NCBI GenBank assembly: GCA_009784445.1
Contig: WRBQ01000005.1
Coordinates: 1-64,000, forward strand
Reading direction: 5' to 3'
Length of the DNA: 64,000 nt
From: Oscillospiraceae bacterium
GTDB taxonomy: Bacteria; Bacillota; Clostridia; Oscillospirales; Acutalibacteraceae
Shown: one piece after another, positions 8,515-17,092 of the stretch
Layout: every line of letters starts with the position of its first letter
Numbering within the stretch: position 1 is the first letter of the stretch
Position numbers and translations under genes: made by a program
Notes under the pieces: model-generated
The model's database searches: none
The model's input: the letters and a program-made list of their open reading frames with translations, nothing else
Told to the model about the DNA's origin: nothing

Positions 8515-8543
8515 TTTACATTTGTAGCTTTTAGTGGTATAAT
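8515..8543 (+). promoter_or_regulatory. SigA promoter for RNA at 8.55 kb
   Basis: TTTACA (8515-8520), a 17-bp spacer and TATAAT (8538-8543) form a near-consensus promoter. No plus-strand protein gene with an SD follows. Confidence 0.75.
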
Positions 8544-8549
8544 AGATGT

Positions 8550-8775
8550 CGTTATCAACCATTTGGGCAATATATTGCGTTTGTAAACACCGCGCAAAGG
8601 CTACATTCGTTGAGATATAAAGCTTTCCGCAGAACCCTTATGGTTATTTCCACCACGACTGCGGCGGATTGCCGCCCACCAATCGCGCACTCACTTTCGT
8701 GGATGCGTGATTTTTTATTCCCGCGAAATAATATCAGAGGCGGAATCAAAGTCAATTCCGCCTCTTGTATTATTC
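8550..8775 (+). ncRNA. Candidate structured small RNA, about 220 nt
   Basis: The stretch between a strong promoter (ending 8543) and a terminator (8737-8770) has no ORF with an SD but many complementary arms. AACCATTTGGG (8557-8567) pairs with CCCTTATGGTT (8635-8645) around a 2x2 internal loop. TTGCG/CGCAA forms an inner hairpin. GGCGG-ATTG-CCGCC (8663-8676) is a tight hairpin. TCGCGCA/TGCGTGA (8683-8710) forms a 7-bp stem. A 6S-like regulatory RNA is one possibility, but I cannot match it to any known family by eye. Confidence 0.45.
8737..8770. terminator. Bidirectional terminator between RNA candidate and mannosidase
   Basis: Arms GAGGCGGAAT (8737-8746) and ATTCCGCCTC (8755-8764) are followed by TTGTATTATT on the plus strand and TGATATTATTTC on the minus strand. 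It can serve the RNA candidate and the alpha-mannosidase gene. Confidence 0.7.
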
Positions 8776-8790
8776 TGTGCTGGGTTGACC

Positions 8791-11718
8791 TTAAGCATAC
8801 CGCACAATCTTCAGTTCAAAGCCGCGCAGGTCGAGCTGCTCGGTGGCGGCGCCGCGTTCGTCTTCCATCACGCCGGCAAAGCACTTGGCTTTTCGCCCGG
8901 CCACACGCACTTCACCGCTTTGAGGCTCGGCACTGCTGTTGTAAATTCGCAGCAGCAGCCCATTGCCGTCGTCGGCGACTTTCACGTGCTCCACCACGAT
9001 GTTTTCGTTGGTGCTGGTCACCAGCGGCGCAGTTTTCTTAGCCTTGCCGTCACCCGTGCGCAGGATAGGGTTATTGAGAAAATAGGCCTGTGCATACACA
9101 TTGCTGTCCAGCGCGCCTTCGTGCGGATACAACGCATACTCCAGCTCGTGTGCGCCTTGGTCAACGTTTTTGCCGGGGCCACCGCGCGGCGAACGCAGCA
9201 GGTTGATATCCAAGTAACCGTTTTTGCAGCGGAAGCCATACTTGCTGTCGTTGATAAGCGTCACACCGTAGTCGCCGTCGGTGAGGTCAACGAATTTTTG
9301 CCCGCTGACTTCGTATTGCGCTTTTTCGATTTTGTTGTTTTCGGTGGTGGCGCGCTCAATGTGGCCATAGGGAATGTTGAAGCTGGCTTTGTCGCCCATG
9401 GGCAGGTTGAAGCCCACGCGCAGCATGCAGTGCTTGCCGCGATGCTGAATCTTCGTGCGGAAGCGCAGCAGCGGGCTGCCGTCGGTGAGGAAAATCTCCT
9501 GCTGAATCACCGTGCCGCCAACCTTGAACTCCACCACTGCACAGGTGCGTGCGCCAGAGCTGATGGTGTAAAACTGTGTGCACTTGGCGGTTTGATGCGG
9601 CGTTTTGTAGTATTTGTGCGGGTGAATATCCCAGCAGTCGCCGATGTCGGTGTAGAGATTGAACACATTGAGCGGGCCTTTGGCGATTTCACGTCCGGCT
9701 TGCTTGTGAATGTATGACACAATCACGCCATCGTGGAAAACCACGCGAGCGCAGTCGTTTTCAATGACTTGCTTGCGCGATTTCGCATGGAAGTCGGCCA
9801 CCAAAGGAGCTTTTTCTAGGTTCACTGCACCAAAGGCAGGGATTTCCACATAGCGCCAAGCACCATTGGCTTTCATCACACCTTTATAGGCATGGCTATT
9901 GAGGTTCACCGCTGCGTTGCCGCCGTAAAGTTGCTCGGCAAGCTTAGCAATGCCGCTGGTGAGTTGCCGCACGATGACTGCATAGCGCGCCTCGCACTCG
10001 TCATATACTCGACTGATGCTGCTGCCGGGCAAAATATCGTGGAATTGATATAGCAACACTTCCTGCCACAGGATGTCAAGCTCGTCTTTGCTGATGGGCA
10101 GCTCTTCTTTTTTGGCTTGCGCGGCCAGCAGTTCATAGTTGCGCAGCAGGAACTCACACTTGCGGTTATATTTCTTCGTGCGGCTCTGCGTGGTATAGCA
10201 GCCCTGGTGCTTTTCCAAATAAAGCTCGCCTTGGTGGGTGGCGTAGTTGCCTTGGTCTTCTTCGGCAAGTTTATCAAACAGCACTTCGGTATTTTCTTGT
10301 GTATACTTGGGCAGGCCTTTGATGTCTGCCATGCGGCGTGCGCGCTCTAGGTGCTCAAAGCCAGGGCCGCCGCCACCGTCGCCAACGCCAAACAACGATG
10401 CCGCACGACGGCTCACCTTGCGCTCTTTGTAGCGTTTTTCGCCTTTGGTTAGCTGGTGCGGACTTGCCGCAGCGTTGTAGGTATCCTCCGGCAGCATGTG
10501 CGCCAGCACGGGTTCGCCGCCGTCAAGGCCTTTCCAGTGGTAGGTGTGGTAAGGGAAGGTGTTCACGGTATTCCAGCTGAGCTTTTGGGTGAGGAAGTAG
10601 GGCACATCGGCCAGCTGCATCACCTGCGGCCAACACGCGCTGTAGCCAAAGCTATCGACCAGCCATAGCACTTTGGGGTCAACGTTAAATTCTTCGCGGA
10701 AGAATTTTTTGCCGTAATAAAACTGGCGAATGAGCGACTCGCCGTTGATGAGGTTGCTGTCGGGCTCCACCCAGTTTGCGCCTTGGATATCCCAGCGGCC
10801 TTGCTTGTGCAGCTCTTTGATCTTGGCATAAATTTCGGGGTACTGCTCTTTCATCCACAGATACAGCTGCGCTTGCGACGCGCCAAACTTGTACTCGGGG
10901 TAGCGCTCGATGTTCATCATTTGGCTGGCAAATGTACGAGCACCTTTGCGCTTAGTTTCGCGGATGGGCCACAGCCACGCTAAGTCAAGATGCGAGTGCC
11001 CTTGTGCGCTGTACTCAAATGCGTTGGGGTCATCGTTTTTCGTTTCCAGATAGGGCTGCAAGCCACTGCCGTCGCCGCTTGCCACTGCTTTTTGCACGGC
11101 CGCAAGCACTTCCAAGCCATAGCTCGCTTTCGGGTTGGCGTCATACACACCCAGCAGCACCGCGCAGTCGTAATACAGCTTGCGCTTGGCTTCGTCCACA
11201 CGGGCAACGTGCAGCTGCCGCAGCGCAAAACGATGCAACTTAGTGGCATGGCGGTTGCCAAACAAATCATTGGCCGCCGCATCAATCCAGAACTCTACTT
11301 GGCCGTTTTCGTCCACAATGCCGCTGCGGGGCAGCACCACGCGCTTGCCCATGTCACCGGTGAACAGGTTCGTCACACTTTTGCATAGCGTAATGCCTTG
11401 CAAGTCTTCGCCGTTGGGGCCAACAATGAGCCCTTCGCCGGCAACGTCCACCAAAAAGCACAGGTCGGGGTCGTCGTGGCGAATGTCGGCAGGCAGCTGG
11501 CCGGTCACGTGCATCCACGCACAGTCGAAGACTTCCTGCGCCCAAACATCGCCGATGTTGAGCTTGCGGTGCTTGCCGCTTTTGCGCTGCGCAAAGGGCA
11601 CAGGCTCGCGAGTATGCCACATGTCACATTGCAGCGTGCCCAATTGCTGATAGGCCGCTTGCAGCAGCTGGTTGAGGCTGTGTTGCAGGCGTTTGCGTTC
11701 AAATGCTTGTTTCACCAT
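8791..11718 (-). CDS. Alpha-mannosidase, glycoside hydrolase family 38
   Basis: The 975-residue cytosolic enzyme of GH38 hydrolyses alpha-mannosides with retention and uses zinc. GHSHLDLAWLWP (near residue 244) carries the metal-binding His and Asp. LWLVDSFGYSACWPQ (near 354) carries the nucleophile Asp. The C-terminal half is the beta-sandwich region usual for this family, and there is no signal peptide. The start at 11718 is chosen because GGAGGG lies just upstream and the family begins here; an upstream in-frame start lacks support. It is a single-gene unit between its terminator and the divergent rpsU promoter. The substrate is probably imported or internal mannosides. Confidence 0.9.
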   Translation of the reverse strand: MVKQAFERKRLQHSLNQLLQAAYQQLGTLQCDMWHTREPVPFAQRKSGKHRKLNIGDVWAQEVFDCAWMHVTGQLPADIRHDDPDLCFLVDVAGEGLIVGPNGEDLQGITLCKSVTNLFTGDMGKRVVLPRSGIVDENGQVEFWIDAAANDLFGNRHATKLHRFALRQLHVARVDEAKRKLYYDCAVLLGVYDANPKASYGLEVLAAVQKAVASGDGSGLQPYLETKNDDPNAFEYSAQGHSHLDLAWLWPIRETKRKGARTFASQMMNIERYPEYKFGASQAQLYLWMKEQYPEIYAKIKELHKQGRWDIQGANWVEPDSNLINGESLIRQFYYGKKFFREEFNVDPKVLWLVDSFGYSACWPQVMQLADVPYFLTQKLSWNTVNTFPYHTYHWKGLDGGEPVLAHMLPEDTYNAAASPHQLTKGEKRYKERKVSRRAASLFGVGDGGGGPGFEHLERARRMADIKGLPKYTQENTEVLFDKLAEEDQGNYATHQGELYLEKHQGCYTTQSRTKKYNRKCEFLLRNYELLAAQAKKEELPISKDELDILWQEVLLYQFHDILPGSSISRVYDECEARYAVIVRQLTSGIAKLAEQLYGGNAAVNLNSHAYKGVMKANGAWRYVEIPAFGAVNLEKAPLVADFHAKSRKQVIENDCARVVFHDGVIVSYIHKQAGREIAKGPLNVFNLYTDIGDCWDIHPHKYYKTPHQTAKCTQFYTISSGARTCAVVEFKVGGTVIQQEIFLTDGSPLLRFRTKIQHRGKHCMLRVGFNLPMGDKASFNIPYGHIERATTENNKIEKAQYEVSGQKFVDLTDGDYGVTLINDSKYGFRCKNGYLDINLLRSPRGGPGKNVDQGAHELEYALYPHEGALDSNVYAQAYFLNNPILRTGDGKAKKTAPLVTSTNENIVVEHVKVADDGNGLLLRIYNSSAEPQSGEVRVAGRKAKCFAGVMEDERGAATEQLDLRGFELKIVRYA

Positions 11719-11803
11719 GGTGTTTCCCTCCAAGTTTTTTATCGTTACCTTAATTATACAATATCTTTGCGCAAAAAGCAAATAATATTTTCATAAATTT
11801 TGC

Positions 11804-11832
11804 TTGACAAGCCCTCGCATTTCCGGTATAAT
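11804..11832 (+). promoter_or_regulatory. SigA promoter of rpsU
   Basis: Perfect TTGACA (11804-11809), 17-bp spacer and TATAAT (11827-11832), about 54 bases before the rpsU start. Confidence 0.85.
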
Positions 11833-11886
11833 AGAATAGTTGTGCAAAACAATCATCATCTGCTAGATGAGGGGAGGGAAACGCCC

Positions 11887-12063
11887 ATGAGTACAGTACG
11901 CGTGAAAGAAAACGAAAGCTTAGATAGCGCACTGCGCCGCTTTAAAAAGCAATCGTCCCGCGACGGTATCATCCAAGAAGTGCGCAAACGCGAGCACTAC
12001 GAAAAACCTTCGGTCAAACGCAAAAAGAAATCCGAAGCTGCACGCAAGCGCAAATTCAAGTAA
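11887..12063 (+). CDS. rpsU: 30S ribosomal protein S21
   Basis: The 58-residue, very basic protein matches bS21: it begins [20 protein letters not shown] and ends in a Lys/Arg-rich tail ([15 protein letters not shown]). S21 sits near the anti-SD region of 16S rRNA and helps initiation. The start at 11887 follows GGGAGG, and length is normal. It is monocistronic, with its own consensus promoter and a terminator 9 bases after the stop. In many Clostridia rpsU lies with yqeY or near dnaG-rpoD; that context is absent here. Confidence 0.95.
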   Translation: MSTVRVKENESLDSALRRFKKQSSRDGIIQEVRKREHYEKPSVKRKKKSEAARKRKFK

Positions 12064-12071
12064 CAACGAAG

Positions 12072-12098
12072 AACCGCCCTATGATAGGGCGGTTTTTT
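12072..12098 (+). terminator. rpsU terminator
   Basis: Stem AACCGCCCT / AGGGCGGTT with a 5-nt loop, then TTTT. Confidence 0.9.
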
Positions 12099-12173
12099 GC
12101 ACCTGCGGTGCAGGCAGGTCGCTTCGCTGTGTCCTATGATAGATTACACAATGCGAAAAACACGTGCCCTATC

Positions 12174-12202
12174 TTGACAATTGCGCCCCTTTCCTATATA
12201 AT
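12174..12202 (+). promoter_or_regulatory. SigA promoter giving a leaderless lipase mRNA
   Basis: Perfect TTGACA (12174-12179), 17-bp spacer and TATAAT (12197-12202). Only six bases (ATAGAT) separate the -10 box from the ATG at 12209, so the predicted +1 coincides with the start codon. Confidence 0.8.
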
Positions 12203-12208
12203 ATAGAT

Positions 12209-14077
12209 ATGACCAAGAAAATCCTAGCTTTGATTTGCGTGGCGGTTTTGTTCGCCGCGCTGCCTGTTGTTGCCCGCGCAAGCGAACCCGCCGATCCCAC
12301 GCCGGTGATCATCATCCCGGGCTATGGCGGCAGCCACTTGTTTTTGCACCCCGAAAACGACAATCCACAACAAATTTGGCCGCCCGTGATTGACGGCGCG
12401 GCTGTGCGCTCCATCGCAGAGCTGCTAGGGCAGATTTTGCCCCAACTGATTGCCGACGCCGGTGGCAACGCCGATGAAGTGGTTGCACGGCTGGGCGAGC
12501 TTGCGCCTATGCTGGACCACATTGCGCTGGGACCGGATGGCTTGCCGCTGTATCCCACCGGCCCGATGCAGGGCCATGCGCGCGACTTTCGCTGGGACGT
12601 GATTCAACAGCGCGGGCATACCGACCAAAGCAACCAGCGCGCCCTAGCCAACAACCTAAACATACCGCACAGCAGCATTTATAAATTTTTTAACGACTGG
12701 CGGCTGAGCCACCTGCAAACCGCCGACCATCTGCATGAATTCATTCAACAAGTGATGGAGGACAGCGGGCATGACCGCGTCAACTTGGTGGCGGTGAGCC
12801 ATGGCGGGCAACAGGCGCTCACTTATCTGCACTTGCATGGCTCGCAATATATCGAACGCGTAATCTTGGTGGCACCGGCCATTCGTGGTTCGCACATTGC
12901 CGTGGATTTACTGGAAAGTGATCATTTTGTATTCAGCACAAACCTGTTGATGCGCTTTATCATGACTTATATCGAGCATGAAACCATGCTCATGCCGCAT
13001 TTTCATCGCGTGCACACCGCGCAGCTCAGTGCAATTTTCATGCAACTATTTCGCACCTACCTGCAACCCCTAGCCACCCATTTCGGCTCGTTTTGGGATG
13101 TGACAGCAACCGAGCATTTTCCGCGCTTGCGCGACGCCAAGCTTGACCCAATTGAGCATGCCGACATCATCTACCGCGCCAACATGATGCACAATGAAAT
13201 CATGCCGCATGCCTGCGAAATTTTGCGCAATGTGCAAGCAAGCGGCACATGCGTGGCCATTTTGGCCGGCAGCGGATTGCCTCTGGCCAGCGGCAACAAC
13301 ATCAACAGTGATTTTGTGATTAACGTCAGTTCCGCCACCGGGGCAATTGCGCGTGAACCCGGTCACGCACCCTTCACCGGCACATCGCTGCACATTTCGC
13401 CCGATGGTCTCATTGACGCAAGCGAAGCCTACCTGCCCATGCACACTTGGTTTTTTCACGGGCAATTCCACGCACAAGTCGCGCACGATCGCTATGCCCG
13501 CATACTGACGAATTATCTGCTGTTTAGCGATGCAGTCATGGACGTACACAGCGACCCACGCTTCCCGCAGTTTCGGCATTCCGCCACACCTGTTGAGGGC
13601 TTGGGTGCACGCTTTGCAGGCATGGTGTGCGGCTTTGCCAGCAGCGACAGCGACTTGCTGCTGGTGCAAAATATGTCGGCTGTGTTTGAAGTTACGCTGC
13701 TGAGCATCACCGCGCATGGGCACGAACTATACGTGCCGCTGCCGGGACGCATTACCCTGCGCCCGGGCGAAACCGTGCGCCTGCGTTTTGACACACAAGC
13801 ACCCGCGCATCGGCAACCGTTCAATCTTGAATTTGAGTTCATTCGCGAGCTGCCTGTGCCCACGCGTGAAACACGCAACCTAGCCTTCACGGCTATTCCC
13901 GCAGACGAAGAATTGCCCGCACCGCTGCGTTTTGTGGGCGAGGAATTCACCGCCGCACCGTTGCGCTTTGCTCCTGTGCAAGCGTTGATGATCATCATCA
14001 CGCTCGGCGGCAGCCTTGCCCTAGCGAGCATTGCACTAGGCACTATCTATAGAAAGCAGGTCAAATCAAATGACTAA
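12209..14077 (+). CDS. Secreted, C-terminally anchored LCAT-like alpha/beta hydrolase
   Basis: The 622-residue product has a signal peptide (MTKKILALICVAVLFAALPV). An alpha/beta-hydrolase domain follows: oxyanion loop IIIPGYGGSHLF, nucleophile elbow LVAVSHGG (Ser near residue 207) and a His-rich segment FFHGQFHAQVAHDRY. A C-terminal beta-rich part and one transmembrane helix (ALMIIITLGGSLALASIALG) with a basic tail come last. The layout fits lecithin:cholesterol-acyltransferase-like lipases, with the catalytic domain outside the cell. There is no SD: the promoter abuts the ATG, which predicts leaderless translation. It overlaps the rhamnulokinase start by 8 bases. A distant paralogue is at 28437-29801. 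Confidence 0.75.
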   Translation: MTKKILALICVAVLFAALPVVARASEPADPTPVIIIPGYGGSHLFLHPENDNPQQIWPPVIDGAAVRSIAELLGQILPQLIADAGGNADEVVARLGELAPMLDHIALGPDGLPLYPTGPMQGHARDFRWDVIQQRGHTDQSNQRALANNLNIPHSSIYKFFNDWRLSHLQTADHLHEFIQQVMEDSGHDRVNLVAVSHGGQQALTYLHLHGSQYIERVILVAPAIRGSHIAVDLLESDHFVFSTNLLMRFIMTYIEHETMLMPHFHRVHTAQLSAIFMQLFRTYLQPLATHFGSFWDVTATEHFPRLRDAKLDPIEHADIIYRANMMHNEIMPHACEILRNVQASGTCVAILAGSGLPLASGNNINSDFVINVSSATGAIAREPGHAPFTGTSLHISPDGLIDASEAYLPMHTWFFHGQFHAQVAHDRYARILTNYLLFSDAVMDVHSDPRFPQFRHSATPVEGLGARFAGMVCGFASSDSDLLLVQNMSAVFEVTLLSITAHGHELYVPLPGRITLRPGETVRLRFDTQAPAHRQPFNLEFEFIRELPVPTRETRNLAFTAIPADEELPAPLRFVGEEFTAAPLRFAPVQALMIIITLGGSLALASIALGTIYRKQVKSND

Positions 14078-15431
14078 CTATTACCTTGCGGTTGACATTG
14101 GCGCGTCGTCGGGCCGGCATGTGCTAGGCTGGCTGGAAAACGGCAAGCTGCAATTGCGCGAAATCTACCGCTTTGACAATGGCTTTGAAGAACGCGACGG
14201 CAAGCTCGTGTGGGACGCCGAGCGGCTGTTTCAAAAGGTAGTGAATGGTCTGCGCCGCTGCAACACCATGGGCTATGTGCCCAAAAGCGTTGCCGTGGAC
14301 ACTTGGGGCGTGGACTATGTGCTGCTGGACAGCAAGGGCAAAGAACTGTGGCCTGCCCATGCCTACCGCGATGCACGCGGCGCAAAGGCACAGGCTGCCG
14401 TGCATGATATCATTGCGCCCGAAAAATTGTTTGTCGCCACGGGCATTGCACAAAACGACTTCAATAGCATCTATCAGTTGTGGGATGACAAGCTAAGCGG
14501 CCGCCTAGACAAAGCAGCGCATATACTCATGTTGCCGGAGTATCTGCATTGGCGGCTGACGGGTGAAATGCGCCGCGAATACACCATGGCCACAACCACC
14601 GGTCTGGTGAACGCCACCACCGGCGACTGGGACTGGGATATCATTGCCGCACTGGGATACCCGAAGGAGCTGTTTGCGCCGCTGCATAAGCCCGGCACAC
14701 TCGTGGGCGAGCTCAAGCCCGAAATCGTCAAAGAAGTCGGCTACAGCTGCAATGTGGTGCTGCCCGGCACGCATGATACTGCCTCAGCCGTTGCTGCCTG
14801 CCCTGCTGAAGGCAACGCACTCTATATCTCCAGCGGCACATGGAGCCTGATGGGCACCGAGCTGGATAGTCCACTGTGCAGCGAGCAAGCACAGGCGCTT
14901 GGCTTCACCAATGAAGGCGGCGCAAACGGGAAAATCCGCCTGCTGCGCAACATCATGGGGCTGTGGATGCTGCAACAAATCAAACGCGAACATGCGCGTG
15001 AATTGCGCCGTTTTGAACACGTGATTGCCCTAGCACAACAAAGCAGCTTTGTGGGCGAACTCGATGTGCGCGACGCAGCGTTCAACACGCCGCCGAGCAT
15101 GACCGAGGCCGTGCGCAATCAACTCGGCTTGCCTGAACTTCCCTTGGGCGATGTGATTGCCGCAGTGTATCACGGGCTGGCGCGATGCTACGCCGAAACT
15201 GCACGCGGCATCGAGGCGCTCACCAGCTGCACTTATGATACCATACATATCATCGGCGGCGGCAGCCAAGACGGCCACCTCAATGCGCTCACCGCGCAGC
15301 ACAGCGGCAAGCAAGTCGCTACCGGCCCAGTGGAGGCCACGGCCATGGGCAACCTGCTTGCGCAATTGATTGCCGGCGGCGAAATCGCAGACTTCGACAA
15401 CGGTCGCGCTTTGATTCGCGCAAGCTTGTGA
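14070..15431 (+). CDS. rhaB: Rhamnulokinase
   Basis: The 453-residue FGGY-family sugar kinase phosphorylates L-rhamnulose at O1. The N-terminal phosphate-binding loop is DIGASSGRHVLGWL, as in RhaB rather than xylulokinase or glycerol kinase. VAVDTWGVDYVLLD, YRDARG and the second ATP site IIGGGSQDGHLNALTA also match RhaB. Length is normal. The start overlaps the end of the lipase gene by 8 bases, so translation is probably coupled. No rhamnose isomerase, aldolase or transporter lies nearby, so the rest of the pathway must be elsewhere. Confidence 0.88.
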   Translation: MTNYYLAVDIGASSGRHVLGWLENGKLQLREIYRFDNGFEERDGKLVWDAERLFQKVVNGLRRCNTMGYVPKSVAVDTWGVDYVLLDSKGKELWPAHAYRDARGAKAQAAVHDIIAPEKLFVATGIAQNDFNSIYQLWDDKLSGRLDKAAHILMLPEYLHWRLTGEMRREYTMATTTGLVNATTGDWDWDIIAALGYPKELFAPLHKPGTLVGELKPEIVKEVGYSCNVVLPGTHDTASAVAACPAEGNALYISSGTWSLMGTELDSPLCSEQAQALGFTNEGGANGKIRLLRNIMGLWMLQQIKREHARELRRFEHVIALAQQSSFVGELDVRDAAFNTPPSMTEAVRNQLGLPELPLGDVIAAVYHGLARCYAETARGIEALTSCTYDTIHIIGGGSQDGHLNALTAQHSGKQVATGPVEATAMGNLLAQLIAGGEIADFDNGRALIRASL

Positions 15432-15473
15432 CAAGGACCTTGCCTTTACACCACTGATTTTTTGCGCAAATTT

Positions 15474-15482
15474 TGTGGATAA
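15474..15482 (-). promoter_or_regulatory. Single perfect DnaA box
   Basis: TGTGGATAA, the reverse complement of TTATCCACA, lies in the 185-base AT-rich gap after rhaB. No second box is close by. Confidence 0.4.
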
Positions 15483-15588
15483 CGACACATAAAAGGTTGT
15501 TCGGGTTCCATTTTATTACAGATTTTTTGTGCATTACTACGAAAATAGTTGATTTGCACAACAAGGGCTACCATTTTTGCCAATAATA

Positions 15589-15597
15589 TGATATAAT
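15589..15597 (+). promoter_or_regulatory. Extended -10 promoter for the 15.6 kb hydrolase
   Basis: TG-A-TATAAT with no good -35, 19 bases before the ATG. AAGGAG provides the SD. Confidence 0.6.
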
Positions 15598-15616
15598 ATT
15601 CCCATAAGGAGTTGCA

Positions 15617-16546
15617 ATGATCAAACGAACGCAAGGCACATTTCGCTCCACCACCGGGCTGGGTGATGTGTACTATCGCTGCTGGTTCAGCGGGCGCAGA
15701 GCCTGTGGTGCCGTGCAGGTGATACACGGTTTGGCCGATCACGGCGAACGCTATGCCGACTTTGCGCAGGCACTGAATCACGCAGGCTTTGATGTTTGGG
15801 CCATGGATTTGCCCGGCCACGGTTGCTCGTGCAACGAAAAACCGCCCGGTTTTTTCGGCAAAGAACACGGCCGACAAAATCTGCTGCGCGACCTGCACCG
15901 CATGACCGAGCTAATGCGCGACACCTATCCGCGGCAACTGCCCATTTTCATCTTGGGGCAAGGCATGGGTTCCTTTTTAGCACGTGACTATTGCCGCCGC
16001 AACAGTAAAGTACTCTCGGGTGCGATCTTCTGTGGCAGCGGCATGCAAAACCCCGCCGCTCCTGCCAGCGCCGCTTTGGCTAGACTCATCGTTGCCACGC
16101 GCGGTGAACAATACGCAGCACCGTTATTACAAAGCACCGCCTTTGGCACGTTCAACCAACGCTTTGAACGGCGCACGCCAGTGGATTGGCTCAACAGCGA
16201 CCCAGAAAAGGTGGACGAATACTTGGCTGATGCCTGTTGTGCATTCTCCCCCACCGCGCAGGGCATGCTGGATTATTTTAGCCTGCAAAAAGCCGTTTGC
16301 AACCAACGATGGATTAGCTCCATGCCCTATCAATTCCCCATGCTGTTTTTATCCGGCGCCGATGACCCCATGAGCGACTTCGGCCGCGGCACAGAACAAA
16401 CCGCCACTCGTCTGCGCAGAGCAGGCTGCAATCGCATAAAATGCCGCCTATTCCCGGGCATGCGGCACGAAATATTACAAGAATCGGAAAGGCAACTCGT
16501 GTACGACACCATTACCGAATGGCTGCTTGGCGTTTGCGAAGGCTAG
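15617..16546 (+). CDS. Alpha/beta hydrolase (monoacylglycerol-lipase-like) without nucleophile serine
   Basis: The 309-residue cytosolic protein matches serine aminopeptidase/monoacylglycerol lipase-like hydrolases. It has VIHGLADHGERYADFA, MDLPGHG, the acid loop LSGADDPMSDFG and the catalytic-His segment FPGMRHEILQE. At the nucleophile elbow, where GHSMG is expected, it reads ILGQGMGSFLARDY: Ser is replaced by Gly (codon GGC). Asp and His are kept. It is either a non-catalytic binding protein or uses another residue. An extended -10 promoter and AAGGAG support the start. It leads a run with the 16.6 kb gene and mutY. Confidence 0.85.
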   Translation: MIKRTQGTFRSTTGLGDVYYRCWFSGRRACGAVQVIHGLADHGERYADFAQALNHAGFDVWAMDLPGHGCSCNEKPPGFFGKEHGRQNLLRDLHRMTELMRDTYPRQLPIFILGQGMGSFLARDYCRRNSKVLSGAIFCGSGMQNPAAPASAALARLIVATRGEQYAAPLLQSTAFGTFNQRFERRTPVDWLNSDPEKVDEYLADACCAFSPTAQGMLDYFSLQKAVCNQRWISSMPYQFPMLFLSGADDPMSDFGRGTEQTATRLRRAGCNRIKCRLFPGMRHEILQESERQLVYDTITEWLLGVCEG

Positions 16547-16582
16547 ACACCAAGGCAGCGCAACAGGAAAAGGAGAACTTGC

Positions 16583-17092
16583 ATGAAAACCCTGCTGATT
16601 TATCACAGCAACCGTCCCGCCGTGTGCGCCATGTGCGAGGCCGCTGCAAACGACGACATTGACGTTCACCAGCTGCGCGTGCGCCACAAAAAACGCCCCG
16701 GCATCGATTCTCTTGGCAATTATTATCGCGCCGTGGTTGGGCGCGGCATTCGCTTGGCCCCCTTGGACATTGATTTTTCTAAGTACAGCCACATCATTTT
16801 GGTTGATTCTCTCAAGCTGCTTGTGCCCAGCGCGCAGTGCAATGAATTTCTCTACCGTTGCGACCTCACCGGCCACGCAGTCACCTGCATCGTAAGCAAC
16901 AAGATGAAGTTTTTTGGGCGCGCACGTGCTTTGCTGCAGCGCCGCGTGCGTTTGGCAGGCGGCCATTGCCGCGATGTTGTTTGCTTGGCAGACAGCGAAC
17001 TGACCGCACAGTCTGCGAATTATTTTTGCAGCAGCCGTGCGCCCACACCGGCACCCGCGCCCCCAACATTTCATATTCAAGGAACGCTATGA
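16583..17092 (+). CDS. Flavodoxin-fold-like hypothetical protein
   Basis: The 169-residue protein begins MKTLLIYHSNRP, reminiscent of the first strand of flavodoxins, but the phosphate-binding TxTGxT loop is not evident. YSHIILVDSLKLLVPSAQC looks like a second Rossmann-type strand-turn. The last ~20 residues are Pro/Ala-rich (PTPAPAPP). AAAAGGAG precedes the ATG. Its stop overlaps the mutY start (ATGA), so the two are translationally coupled. FMN binding is uncertain and the function unknown. Confidence 0.6.
   Translation: MKTLLIYHSNRPAVCAMCEAAANDDIDVHQLRVRHKKRPGIDSLGNYYRAVVGRGIRLAPLDIDFSKYSHIILVDSLKLLVPSAQCNEFLYRCDLTGHAVTCIVSNKMKFFGRARALLQRRVRLAGGHCRDVVCLADSELTAQSANYFCSSRAPTPAPAPPTFHIQGTL

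Noticed and set aside
8262-8597. 111-codon minus-strand ORF across the 31-codon gene
   Set aside because: No SD or protein-like composition. The shorter ORF in another frame has the ideal SD.
8610-9041. Plus-strand ORF inside the RNA candidate
   Set aside because: No SD, it crosses the terminator and runs into antisense mannosidase DNA.
8707-9717. 336-codon plus-strand ORF opposite the alpha-mannosidase gene
   Set aside because: Ala/Val/His-rich, no SD, and fully antisense to a well-supported GH38 gene; a codon-bias shadow.
13070-14043. Two long minus-strand ORFs inside the lipase gene
   Set aside because: No motifs or SD and the opposite strand has a signal peptide, catalytic elbow and membrane anchor.
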